NCBI GenBank assembly: GCA_000277445.1
Contig: AJWJ01000028.1
Span: 1 to 64,000, forward strand
DNA length: 64,000 nt
Source: Polysphondylium violaceum
Taxonomy: Eukaryota > Evosea > Eumycetozoa > Dictyosteliales > Dictyosteliaceae
Direction of reading: 5' to 3'
In this document: positions 1 through 11,220 of the stretch, in pieces
Position numbering within the stretch: position 1 is the first letter of the stretch
Layout: the number at the start of each line of letters is the position of its first letter
The notes under the pieces: model-generated
Database searches by the model: none
What the model was told of the DNA's origin: nothing
The model's input: only the letters and a program-made list of their open reading frames with translations
Translations under genes and position numbers: made by a program

Positions 1-749
1 ACATTGGTTGTGTGTAACCCCCATTTAATTTTTTTTTTTTCCACAACAACAACACTTCTCATTACAGCGTGATTAAACACGCTATTTTTTTTTTTTTCAT
101 TATCATCACCATCAACACACACACATATATTTTTATCAACATATCGTATTATATTTATATTTATATTTATATATTTACAAACATTTTCATTAATCAATAA
201 CAACATAGAATCTCTATTTTATAGCATCATCATCATCATCTTTATCAGACAGTAACTCTCATATTATCATCATCATAAACATTTGTATATAAGCATCAAC
301 ATCATCACCATAACATAAATTCATAGTCCAATTTGTAATTATAATACTAGCAATTAAATAATATAGACTCTATTTTTATAACAATCATCAATTATCGTCA
401 ATCATCTCCTTCTTATTTAAGCATCAGATATCTCGATTTTTATCTTTTTCTTCCAACCCTCTATATATTCAAATCATTTTCTCGTATTTTTTACAATAGT
501 CAGAGTTTTCTTTTTTCTTTTTTATACCTTAAGAATACTCTGTTAAAATAGTAGTAATAATAGTAATACTCAGTATAATAGTAAAAGTAAAATAATCATC
601 TGATTAAACAATCACAATCACATCATCTTTTAAAGACTTCAATCTATAGCAATCACTTTTTTTTAATTTTTTCAATTTTTCAACTTTTTTTCAATTTTTG
701 TAATAATACGTCGAGTATTAGCTAATACCTGTGACAAGTAGATATATCG
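1..749. other. 5' flanking spacer, no gene seen
   Basis: AT-rich sequence with poly-T runs, ATC and CAT triplet stretches and CA-rich bits, as in dictyostelid promoters and leaders. I see no coding exon. It probably holds the promoter and 5' UTR of the gene starting at 750. Confidence 0.6.
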
Positions 750-3605
750 ATGGGAGAGAATTCCAAATCATCTTTTGTCCCAGAATGGCTATCTCGTTCT
801 AAGGAAGTACCTAATAAAACTTCATCTCCTCTTTCTTCATCTCCTTTAAAATGTAAGTTATTATAAAGTATAGATGTGTAAAGCAAGTAAATATTAATAT
901 TGATTTATCTAGTTGAAGTAATAGAAAAAAGAACGACATTCCCTTTAGTTGGTGTTTCAGCGGATACACCTCAACAACCAATAAATAGTAATAGCAATAG
1001 TAATAATAATAACTATAGCTACAATAATAGTTCTAATAGTAGTACTACATATTATAATCACAGTCCAAATAATAGTTATAATAACAATAATAATACTCAT
1101 CATCATTATACATCACATTATAATAATAATAATAACATGCAATATAGTAATGATAATCAAAACAACAATAGTAATAATAATAGTAATAGTAGTAGTAATC
1201 AAGGCTATATTACACCCAAATTAAATAGATCCAAGTCATCACCTCAAATTGATGTACAAGATCAAACCAATATAAATAATAGTACTAGTAATAATAGCAA
1301 TAATAATAACAACAACAACAACAATAATAATAATAATAATAATATAGTTAGCAATCTAAAAAGTAAAGAAAGGTCATTTTCACCATCCTTTACATCCGAA
1401 AAAAGTCATATAGCTTTATCATCGCCTATCTTACCTACTACTTTTGATAATTTAAAAGTATCTCGTAATAGTAATAATAGTATTTATAATTCAACATCAT
1501 CATCATCAACATCATCCACAACATCACCAACACTTTCAAATAGTAATAATACTATTAATAATAGTATTAACAATAATAATAGCAACAATAATAATAGGTT
1601 TAAATTTAAACCACCTCAATTAGTTAGTTTTAAATCACAACCAAATTTAAATAGTTTTGATCCATCGGTATCAATTAATTTTTCAAAACCAAATACATAT
1701 AATAGTAATAGTATACAATGTAACACTAATAGAACATCATATATTGGCGGTAGTAATAGTCATTCTATTCAATCCAACTCTAATTTCAATATCAGCAGCA
1801 GCGGTAGTGGAGGTGATTTTATTAATAGTCATATTATAGATTATTCTGATAATCCATTATCATCGTCATCTTCATCATCATTGCTTTCATCGTCATCTTC
1901 ATCATCACTATCATCATCGTCATCCTCAACCTACTTTGTAAATAATCAACAAGACTCTTCATCTCATTTTAATGATTTTAATTTTAATCATCACAATCAT
2001 CATAACAGTGGTCATCATCATAATAACCAATATCATAACAACAACAACAACAATCATCATCATCACCAATATCACAACAACCATCATTACTATCAACATC
2101 AGAATCATTCAATACCAATTCTATTGCAACCAATTGCTGATCAAGATGATCAAGAGCTTAAAGAGTCTGATCTCTCTATAGAGTTTCCACCACTTCTCAG
2201 CAGTAATAGTAATAGTAAACAAACAAACAAATCATCACCATCCTCATCATCGCTATTGTTGTCATCTGCAACAACAATAGTACAGCCATCATCGACATCT
2301 TTATCAACACCAACAGCATCATCATCATCATTAAGATCAACATCACCAACTATAAACTCTGTTGTTAATGTACAACCATCTTCATCACCAACCCAAAACA
2401 TACCCACTCTTGCCGCACTCATAACACCAACCACTCGATTATCGTCCTCTCCAACACCAGAGGATAATATCAAGCTCGAGAAAGTAAAGGTACTTGTTCC
2501 TGTAAATATGCAACCACCCAAACGAACAGGTTTCACCAGTGTTGTTCAGCCCAACACCAACAATAGCAACACTAGTAGCTCAAGCGGTGGCACAGGCAGT
2601 GGTGTAGGCATCAGCGGCGGTAGTATATCGCAAGGCAACAGTCTACTAAACACAATTGCAGCCATTAAGAAATCACAAACCAATACACAACAAACTCTCC
2701 AACCCCAACACATGACACTCAAATCATCACCATCGTCGTCGTCATCGTCATCATCATCATCATCGTCATCGGCTATTTCCTCCAACTCTGTCTCATCTCG
2801 TGGTGATAATCTTAAATCCTTTTTCAAAAAGACCATCTCTGAACCCGCATTCTCTATCGGTAACAACCCACCATCCAACAAGGATGATATCATATTGCCC
2901 TCGAGAAAAGGATTCACTGATCCCTCAAGAAAGGTAAAGGTACCAAAGCCAGACAAGCTCTTGGGAAAAGAAAACAAAAATACATTCTTTGAAACTATTA
3001 AAAGAGAAGAAGAGAGTATTAAAAAGAAACAAACAATAGTTGTTGATCAATCTGCAACAACATCAGTCATTGATTCTTCAACTACCTCATCTACAACAGC
3101 AACAACAACAACAACAACTACTACTACAACAAAAAACAAAGAGGATTTGGGTGAACCATCTCCTTTAATGGTTTCTTGTGTAGAATCTGATCGTGTGAAT
3201 ACAAATTTGATAAACTCGACATTATCACCAACATCATTTTCATCGCCATCCTCTTCTTCATCACCAATACTATCTTCAGTCGATACAATTGTTCCATGTC
3301 TTGATGAAAATGAAATTATCAATAGTAATGGTGCTGGTAAAACAATTATTCCTTTAATTAATTTGGATAAAGCAGTACCAGTTATCAACAACAACTCAAT
3401 CATTGCAAATGTTGCTCTCATTCATAACAATAGCAGCAATAACAGTGATTCATCAATGTCTGAAGAAACCGATGAGGATGAACAACATGAAGAACGTTTT
3501 CTCAGAGGCTTGGGCTGGGTACCAGCTGAAGAAGACACTGTTTCAGATACTGAAATTGAAGAGATTTCTTTAAAAATGAAAAAAATGTCATCCATTGATC
3601 AATAA
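750..3605 (+). CDS. Vasculin (GPBP1)-like low-complexity protein
   Basis: Two exons, 750-852 and 913-3605, joined in frame by a 60-nt GTAAGT...TAG intron, give about 931 residues. The ATG at 750 was chosen because it restores an N-terminus (MGENSKSSFVPEWLSRSK) that resembles the start of vasculin proteins, where a P-A-W-L motif sits in the first 15 residues. Most of the protein is Asn, Ser, His and Thr repeat. Less repetitive blocks are a basic stretch near 620-690 (SFFKKTISEPAF, then PSRKGFTDPSRKVKVPKPDK) and the C-terminus, where FLRGLGWVP is followed by an acidic, EIEE-rich segment. That end resembles the vasculin C-terminal LLK-MGW element. Vasculin binds GC-rich promoters or TFIID; a transcription role here is inference. 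The only alternative I see is an unrelated low-complexity protein. Confidence 0.55.
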
Positions 3606-4870
3606 TCTATATTTATTTCTCCAATGTCCATTACCAAAATTTGTATAGCTCCTTCCTTTGCCTCAAAAGATGATACACATAGACTTTGCTAAATAGTATC
3701 TCTCACCACCCTACCCAGCTTGACCACATGTCCATCTATTTTTTTTTTTCAATAAAATTACACACTTTGTGTTTATGTGAAGAGGATAATTGACACCCCA
3801 ATCAAACTCTCAAATTTAAAAAAAAAAAAAAAAGAATCTTTTTCTAATAATCACCAGGTGGCAAAAAAAAAAACCACATCGTCTTTGGGTGATGTAGCTC
3901 TTGTTTTATCATTTATTTTATTCACTCTAGTGATAATTGTTTGTCTATTTACGTATTTATTATTTCATATTTATTTTGGTGTATTGTATTCATTTTCGTG
4001 ATAGATTTCTAGAAATCTAACCTTTGAGCCAAAGTTTTCCTTTTTAGTTTTTTTTTTTTGTTTTTTATTAATTTTTTATTTTTTTTAATATCATAAATTC
4101 GCGATTTTTTTTTACAATTTCAGATTATTTTTATTATACTATCCGTAACATTACACTGCAAAAAGTGAGAAAAGAGGAGTGATAGATATATATCTTTCAA
4201 AATATCATTGTATGTATAATATATTGTCCTTTTTTTTTTCTTTTCTTTTTTCATAGACAAAAACTCTCTATCCACCCATATGAGTGTTTTTCTTTTTTTT
4301 TTGTATGTGTGAAATGGGGTGAAAATCTAGTCGTCTCCATACCCAAAGATCATATTATTAGTATAATTGCGTGTTTGGGTGTAATAAGTGTGTGTATTTT
4401 AGTAAATGGGGTGAATACCCATTATAATTATAATTACCCTCTTTCATAATGTGTGGTGCCAACAATTGTTATCAATTGCAATATCCAATATATCTATATG
4501 TTGGATCATAATATTATTAGGACCAAAAACAATAGTAGCATGAAACAAAGTGAAGAGAGTGTGTATGTGTGCGTTAATATCACTATTGTTGGTATTTATC
4601 TCTCTCTGATTATTGATTTTACAACTATTATGAAAGAGTAGTAGTAGTATATTGATATAGTGTTTATATTGTCTATTTTTGTTTCACTTGATTATTATAT
4701 TAATAGCTATTTTACTTATTATTCTCTTATTTTACATACTTACTCTGTTTATTTAATATATATTTATAATTATCACAATTATTATTATTATTATATTATT
4801 ATATTATTATTAGATATTTATTTATTTATTCCAACATTACATAATTATAACATACATACGATAAGACAAG
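3606..4870. other. Spacer with one doubtful small membrane ORF
   Basis: 3' UTR of the upstream gene followed by AT-rich promoter DNA of the ABC gene. It contains poly-T runs, GTGTGT-like tracts and ATTATT repeats near 4780-4810. The only protein-like stretch lies near 3860-4001 and is listed separately. Confidence 0.5.
3862..4001 (+). CDS. Possible C-terminal exon of a tiny membrane protein
   Basis: After a CACCAG that could be a splice acceptor, an open frame reads VAKKKTTSSLGDVALVLSFI and then a strongly hydrophobic stretch of about 25 residues ending VLYSFS and a stop. The pattern is a short Lys/Thr-rich cytosolic head, one transmembrane helix and a short tail, more protein-like than the AT-rich noise around it. 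I could not find a convincing ATG exon: upstream ATGs hit stops or lack good donors. It may be a real small single-pass protein with a distant first exon, or chance. Function unknown. Confidence 0.3.
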
Positions 4871-6433
4871 ATGTCAAATATAATGGTAGAAGAAAAATCA
4901 CCAGATGAAAAGTTTTTTGGTCAAGTTAGATTAAAGCAAGATGATTCAGTGGATTTTAATGATCCAGAAAACATTCTCACAATGAAAAATATACATAAAA
5001 CTTATTTATTAGGTATTGAAGGTGTGCCTGCATTAAGGTAAGTAGTAATATTGTTTATACTATACACTTCAGATGTAGGGTTATACTAATGAATTTTATA
5101 TATATTAAAATAATACAATAGAGGTGTTTCAATGTCAATTAAAAGAGGTGAATTTATTTGTATTTTTGGTACATCTGGTGGTGGTAAAACTACAATGTTA
5201 AATATCATTGGTACCATTGATAAGCCAACAAAGGGTGATATGAAACTTTGTGGTAAAAGTATTTATTATTTATTTATTATCGATATCGTATTATAGTAGA
5301 TATTAATGTTTATTATTTACATTAGTGATTAATCATAAGACAACTGATAAAGATTTGGCATTTTTAAGATTAAAAAACATTGGATTTGTATTCCAAACAT
5401 TTAATTTATTATCATCATTGACAGCACTTGAAAATGTTGAAATGCCAATGATTTTATTGGGTGAATTGTCTGCTAGTGAGAGAAGAGAACGTGCAATTTC
5501 TTTATTAACCAAAGTTGGTATGAAAGATCGTTTAGATCATTTCCCTTCTCAATTATCTGGTGGTGAACAACAAAGAGTTACAATTGCTCGTGCTATTGCA
5601 AATAATCCTGATATTCTTTTATTAGATGAACCAACGTAAATATCATTCAGTAGTAGCAGTGATATATAGAAATAGATATTAATATTTATAATAATAATAA
5701 TAACAACAGAGGTGATTTAGATACTGTAAATACATCAATTATTATGAAATTATTAACAGATTTAAACAAAAATGAAAATATTACATTGGTAATGGTAACT
5801 CATGATGTTGGATTAAAAATGTATTCAGATAGAATCATTTGGATGAGAGATGGTAAGATTCAAAGAATTGAAACTGTACCATTGAAATCAAAAGAGGACC
5901 AATTTCAAAAACTTTATAAAGAAGTTGACTCTATACAAAGAAATCAAAAGAATGGTGTTCATAGTGTATTTGTTAGTAGTAATAGTGATGAAAATGAAAA
6001 TCAAGTAATGAATAATAATAATAATAACAGCAGCAGCAGTAGTAGTAGTAATAGTAATAGTAAATCAAAGATATCAGAATATAGAAAACCAACTGATTAT
6101 AAATCCATTGCATCATATACGAGCCCAGTGGAAATCAATTTTAATGCGGCTCAAAATATTTTAAAGAGTTCAACATTTAACAACAATAATAGTAAGAATA
6201 ACAATGACAAGAATCATACTATTATTGAATCATCATCTATTTCACCACCATATTTTAATAATCAAAGTATTTCATCACCAGCATCCACAGACTCTCTAAA
6301 TAATATTGCAAATGCCACCATTTATGGAAATAGTGGCGATGTTTATTTAGATATTAATGAAAACAATAGTCTTATTTCTAAAAACGATCAAGATGTTGAT
6401 AGTTTATCTAAAAATATCGAAAGAATACTCTAG
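4871..6433 (+). CDS. ABC transporter ATPase, AbcH (LolD/MacB-like) family
   Basis: Four exons (4871-5037, 5122-5252, 5326-5635, 5710-6433) encode about 443 residues. It is a single nucleotide-binding domain with no transmembrane segments: Walker [10 protein letters not shown] (72-80), Q-loop near FVFQTF (about 122), signature [14 protein letters not shown] (from 176), Walker [13 protein letters not shown] (about 196-207) and H-loop VTHD (about 232). All catalytic motifs are intact. The sequence is closest in style to the soluble LolD/MacB/FtsE group, which in Dictyostelium is called the AbcH family. The last 180 or so residues are an Asn/Ser-rich tail. It must work with a separate membrane partner or have a non-transport role; the substrate is unknown. 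It is convergent with the ZSWIM7 gene, whose stop lies about 125 nt away. Confidence 0.88.
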
Positions 6434-6557
6434 ATATATTTGTATTACAATTGTAGTAGTAATAAAAAACCAAAAAAAAAAAAAAAACAAAAACACATTT
6501 CTAAATATCTATCTGATTCAATTGTATACATAGTCTTTCTATGTATGTTTTGATTAT

Positions 6558-7285
6558 TTACAGGGGTTTATTTACAGGTTTCTTTGTACTTTTTGGTGTT
6601 TTAAATGAACATGCCTCTATTTCTAATACTTTGGTGATGTACTCTGAATCATCAAATTCTAAACTGGGTGCATTTGATAAGATTTCTGATAAGAACGCTG
6701 ATACTTGATGTTTACACTATAAATATATATAAAACGTTAGAGTTATTTACTCGATATATATTTATGAATGATCTTATAAGCTACATACATATAATGAATC
6801 TGATTTTAATAAAACTGAATAGTTAAATGAAGGACAACTACAGTAATCACCTTTTAATAAACACATATATTTTGCTCCTTTTCTTCCTTCAATCTATAAA
6901 GTAGTGTTAATATAAAAACGATTGTCTCTGTTATTGTTTATGATGGTGCTAACAAACTTACTACATAGAAATATCTTTTTGATGGTAAAAATATATATAC
7001 AGATATCAAGTTATTATCTAATATATCTAATGATGCAAATAAAGGTTTCCCAAAGATTGAATATAAACTTAATAAAGTATCTTCACCAACTAGAATTAGA
7101 TAGATTTAGTATAAAACAATGAAAAAAAAGGTTAAAAGAGATGATGAATACTTACTGGTATTTGATTTGTTGTTTTTAAAAATGTGTTTAATTATTTCAA
7201 CCAATTGTATAGGTGGAGGAGGTGTTCTAGACACCTCTGTTTTTGCTTTATCTCCTTGAGCGTCATTATTTACCACATGATTCAT
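6558..7285 (-). CDS. zswim7: ZSWIM7/SWS1-like SWIM zinc-finger protein
   Basis: Four short exons on the minus strand: 7285-7156, 7089-6962, 6893-6789 and 6716-6558. All junctions are in frame (GTAAGT, GTAAGT and GTATGT donors, TAG acceptors) and give about 173 residues. Exon 3 plus exon 4 make a SWIM finger, C-S-C in GDYCSCPSF and C-K-H in YCKHQVSAFL, with the Cys-x-Cys...Cys-x-His spacing and the flanking SVLLKSDSL and YLS/FLS pattern of SWS1. Exon 2 (FGKPLFASLDILDNNLI) matches the upstream SWS1 segment. In animals and yeast SWS1 pairs with a Rad51 paralog (SWSAP1/Rlp1, Shu complex) to promote homologous recombination. The C-terminal Lys/Pro tail is longer than in human ZSWIM7 (140 residues). 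Every exon is under 160 nt, so no long open frame marks the gene. Confidence 0.85.
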
Positions 7286-7362
7286 ATTTTATTTTTTAAA
7301 TTTAAAAAAAAAAAAAAAAGAATTTTGATGTTTGATAATAATTTTCTAAGAAAATAAATTTA

Positions 7363-8993
7363 TTATTTTTTCTTTTTCAAACTCAAAGGTTTTCTCCGCA
7401 GAGATAATTCTTGGTTTTGAGAAGCAATGGTTTCCTCTTTTGAACAAACTTTATCATGGGTCAAATTGAATATTTCCTCTTTACCTGTTGCTTTGTGCCG
7501 ACATATGACTTTAATAGTTTCAGTGTATTTGGTGAAATTAAAAGTAACTCTAATTTTTTGAGGTATATTTTCTTTGGGAATAGGTAAATGAAATTCAAAT
7601 ACACCCAAGAGAATATTATCACGAGCCAGCACCCTGTTACCTTCATAGATTTTAATTAAAACACTCTTTTGATCTTCTTTTATAGGAAGAAAGGTTTTGT
7701 GTTTTTTGCAAGGAGTGGTTGTATTTCTATTGACTATGGGCTCCATCATACCACCCTCGGTCTCTATGCCATATGAAAATAAAGTGGCATCTAGCAATAA
7801 AATCTCTAGACATTCTTTGGATAGGTATGAAAAAGAATACATAGCAGCACCACAAGCAACTGCACAATCTGGATCGAGAGAATTATTCAGTTGTTTACCT
7901 GCAAAGAAATCTTGAATTACTTGTTGAACTTTTGGAATACGACTAGATCCACCAATAAGAATGATTTCGTCAATCGATGTTTTTCTCATCAGAGCGTCTT
8001 TGAGAACTTGGTCAATTGGGTCTGTGACTTTTGAAAAGAGATGAATCAAACATTCCTCAAATTCAGCTTTGGTAATTGAGGCGGAAAAATCGATTCCTTC
8101 AAACAACGCCTCTATTGAAATAGAGGCTTCGTTTGAAGTTGATAAGGTTATTTTTGCATTTTCACAAGCACACTTGAGACGAAACATGGCCTTTTTATCT
8201 CGACTAATATCTTTGTTATACTTTATTTTGAATTCTTGAACAAAATGACCAACCAAACAATTATCAAAGTCCTCCCCACCAGAGTAGACACCAAAAGAAG
8301 CTTTTACTTCATAAATTAAGTCCTGATATGTAACAATTGAAGCATTTGCACCATAGGCACCTATATCATAAACTAAAACATTCTTTTCTCCAGAACCAAA
8401 ACTACATGCCATAGCAGCTGCAACTGGTTCATTAATTAATCTAACTTTTAATTTAGCAGTCTCACAAGCTTTCAAGATGGCCTTACGCTTTGGATGTGTA
8501 AAAAAGCAAGGTATGGATATTGATGCATTTTCTATTGAATGACCAAGAAGGTTTTCAGAAGTCTCTATTATTTTGAGAATTATCATCAAAAAAAGTTCTT
8601 CTGGTGAATAGGTCTTTGTTTCATTATCATATTTAACTTGAAGATTAACTTTGTCATTGACATTTACCACTGTAAATGGCCAGAAATCCATAAGTTCCAA
8701 AGGAATTTGAGAATAATCTAAACCCATTATTCTTTTAAAATTAAATAGAGTGTTTTCATAGTTTAAAGATTCCTTTTCACCAATTAAATACCTGTCTTCA
8801 AGAAAAGATATACAAGATAATATAGACTTCTCATCATATTGGTTTTGAATGATTTCAACATCCTTACCATTCCTTTTAGCAGCTAATCATAAGTCATTAA
8901 TATTAAATGATTATTTGTTGCCTCTTTTTAAACTAACACACACTTACCAATACGAACGTTTTTTGAACCTAGATCAATACCTATAAAAGACAT
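7363..8993 (-). CDS. Divergent Hsp70-like protein, copy 1
   Basis: Two exons, 8993-8948 (MSFIGIDLGSKNVRI) and 8882-7363, make about 521 residues. The Hsp70 nucleotide-binding fold is recognisable throughout: IGIDLG, NEPVAAAMA, LGVY-like SGGEDFDN, ILIGGSSRIPKVQ and DPDCAVACGAA. The start of the substrate-binding beta domain follows (YGIETEGGMMEPIVNRNT, DNILLGVFEF). The helical lid and EEVD tail are absent. Phosphate loop 1 reads LGSKNV instead of LGTTYS, and phosphate loop 2 reads DIGAYGAN instead of DLGGGTFD, so the Thr and Asp normally contacting ATP are replaced. ATP may still bind, but normal hydrolysis is doubtful. The tandem neighbour at 9611-11220 shares the same exon layout and most of its sequence. 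Role unknown. Confidence 0.85.
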
Positions 8994-9610
8994 TATTTCT
9001 GATTTAAAGTATAAAAAGCATATTATTATGAAACTATTAAAAAATGCTACTAGTACCCTTGATCTTGAAATTTAAAATTGATACATGGATGCACGTATGG
9101 TGCGTAGATTAGATGAACCATCTTTTTTTTTTCAAAAAAATTAATTTGATGCTCAAAATTTTAAAATTTTAAAAAATGAATTTGTTTGTGAATGTAAAAG
9201 ATCTTTATTCAAAAAATATCTTTAGAATGCCAACTATAAAAATATACTACTTACTTTTCGATTTGCATTCACTCATGCCAATTGATGTGCCTTTGTTGGG
9301 TTTGTACAGTTTTCTCGTCTATTTTCCCTATGATATGATCAAAATGTCTATCATATTTCTGAAAGAAATTTAATCTGAGCCAGAAATGGAAACATTTTAC
9401 AAATTGTAGGCTGCTTTATTCCATCCGATGTGTTTGTGTTAATTCCCAAAGCCTCATAGGATGGAAAATTCTTCAGCAGCTTAAATTTTTATAAATCCTT
9501 TCCGACCCAATATTTATTTTTTAAAGAATAAATATAAACACTAATTTTATTTTTACAGTTCATTTTGAAGAACCCTAACTCTTTTTTTCGTGTTAAATTT
9601 AATTTTTAAA
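8994..9610. other. Spacer between the Hsp70-like genes
   Basis: Promoter DNA of copy 1 (minus strand) and the 3' flank of copy 2. It includes an unremarkable AT-rich ORF-like stretch (9176-9373) I do not recognise and an imperfect stem-loop at 9410-9480, listed separately. Confidence 0.5.
9410..9480. other. Imperfect stem-loop between Hsp70-like genes
   Basis: GCTGCT at 9410-9415 pairs with AGCAGC at 9475-9480. TTCCATCC (9419-9426) pairs with GGATGGAA (9459-9466), and ATG/CAT close the stem after one mismatch, leaving a loop of about 24 nt. It is richer in G and C than its surroundings. It may be a small structured RNA or chance. Confidence 0.35.
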
Positions 9611-11220
9611 CTAAGGTTCTAGACGCAGGGATAATTCTTGGTTTTGAGAAGCAATGGTTTCCTCTTTTGAACAAACTTTATCATGGGTCAAATTGAATAT
9701 TTCCTCTTTACCTGTTGCTTCGTGTAGACATATGACTTTAATAGTTTCAGTGATTATAGAAAAATCAAAAGCAACTCTAATTTTTTGAGGTATATTTTCT
9801 TTGGGAATAGGTAAATGAAATTCGAATACACCCAAGAGAATATTATCACGAGTTAGCATCATGTTACCTTCATAGATTTTAATTAAAACACTCTTTTGAT
9901 CTTCTTTTATAGGAAGAAAGGTTTTGTGTATTTTGCAAGGAGTGCCTGTATTTCTATGGACTATGGGTTCCATCACACCACCCTCGGTCTCTATGCCATA
10001 TGAAAATAAAGTGGCGTTCATCAATAAAATGTCTTCATCATCTCTATATTGGTAAGAAGAAGAATACATAGCAGCACCACAAGCAACTGCACAATCTGGA
10101 TCGAGAGAATTCTTCAGTTGTTTACCTCCAAAGAAATCTTTAACTATTTGTCGAACTTTTGGAATATAACTAGATCCACCAATAAGAATGATTTCGTCAA
10201 TTGATGTTCTTCTCATCTGAGCGTCTTTGAGAACTAGGTCAATTGGGTCTGTGACTTTTTGAAAGAGATGAGCACAACATTTCTCAAACGTTTTCCTGGT
10301 AATTGAGATGGTAAAATCAGTCCCTTTAAAGAGAGATTTGATATCTATTTGAGATTGTTGCGAATATGATAAAGCTATTTTTACATTTTCACATGCATCT
10401 TTTAAAAGAAACATGGCCCTTTTATCCTGACTGATATCTTTGTTATACTTTGTTTTGAGTTTTTGAACAAAATGACCAACCAAACAATTATCAAAGTCTT
10501 CCCCACCAAGGTAGACACCAAAAGAAGCTTTTACTTCATAAATTAAGTCCTCATATGTAACAATGGAAGCATTTGCACCATAGGCACCTATATCATAAAC
10601 TAAAACATTCTTTTTTTCTGGACCAAAATCGTGGGCCATAGCAGCTGCAGTTGGTTCACTAATTAATCTAACTTTTAATTTGGCGATTTCGCAAGCTTTC
10701 AAGATGGCCTTACGCTTTGGATATGTAAAAAAGCAAGGTATGGATATTGATGCTTCTTTTATTGAATGACCAATGAATTTTTGAGTATTTTCTTTTAGTT
10801 TGAGAATCATTATCAATAAAAGTTCTTCTGGTGAATAGGTCTTTGTTTCATTGTCACATGTAACTTGAAGATGAGCTTGACCATCTACATTTACGACTTT
10901 GAAGGGCCACAAATTGGTATCGTCCAAAGGAATTTGAGAATACTTTAAACCTATTATTCTTTTAAAATTAAATAGAGTGTTTTCATAGTATAAAGATTCC
11001 TTTTCACCAATTAAATACCTGTCTGCAAGAAAAATTATACAAGATAATATCGATCTATCACCATATTGATTTGGTATCATTACTACTGGCCTACCTTTAC
11101 GAAAAACAGCTAAAAGTAGTTGTATTAATACAACATCAACATTATTCTTTGCAGACTATTAAAAAAACATTTACCAACACGGGTGTTTTTTGAACCCAGA
11201 TCAATACCGATACAATACAT
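9611..11220 (-). CDS. Divergent Hsp70-like protein, copy 2
   Basis: Two exons, 11220-11175 (MYCIGIDLGSKNTRV) and 11109-9611, make about 514 residues. The first intron is at the same place and phase as in copy 1, so the pair arose by tandem duplication. It has the same architecture: Hsp70 ATPase fold plus the beta part of the substrate domain, no lid, no EEVD. It keeps SEPTAAAMAH, LGGEDFDN and ILIGGSSYIPKVRQ. The same altered phosphate loops are present (LGSKNT, DIGAYGAN). The region matching canonical loop residues 199-206 is identical in both copies, so the change predates the duplication and has been kept. It ends SLRLEP rather than the Lys-rich end of copy 1. A non-ATPase scaffold or sensor role is inference. 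Confidence 0.85.

Noticed and set aside
2150-2977. Minus-strand ORFs opposite the vasculin-like gene
   Set aside because: They are the antisense of Ser/Pro/Asn repeats (Asp- and Val-rich shadows) with no domain or promoter signs.
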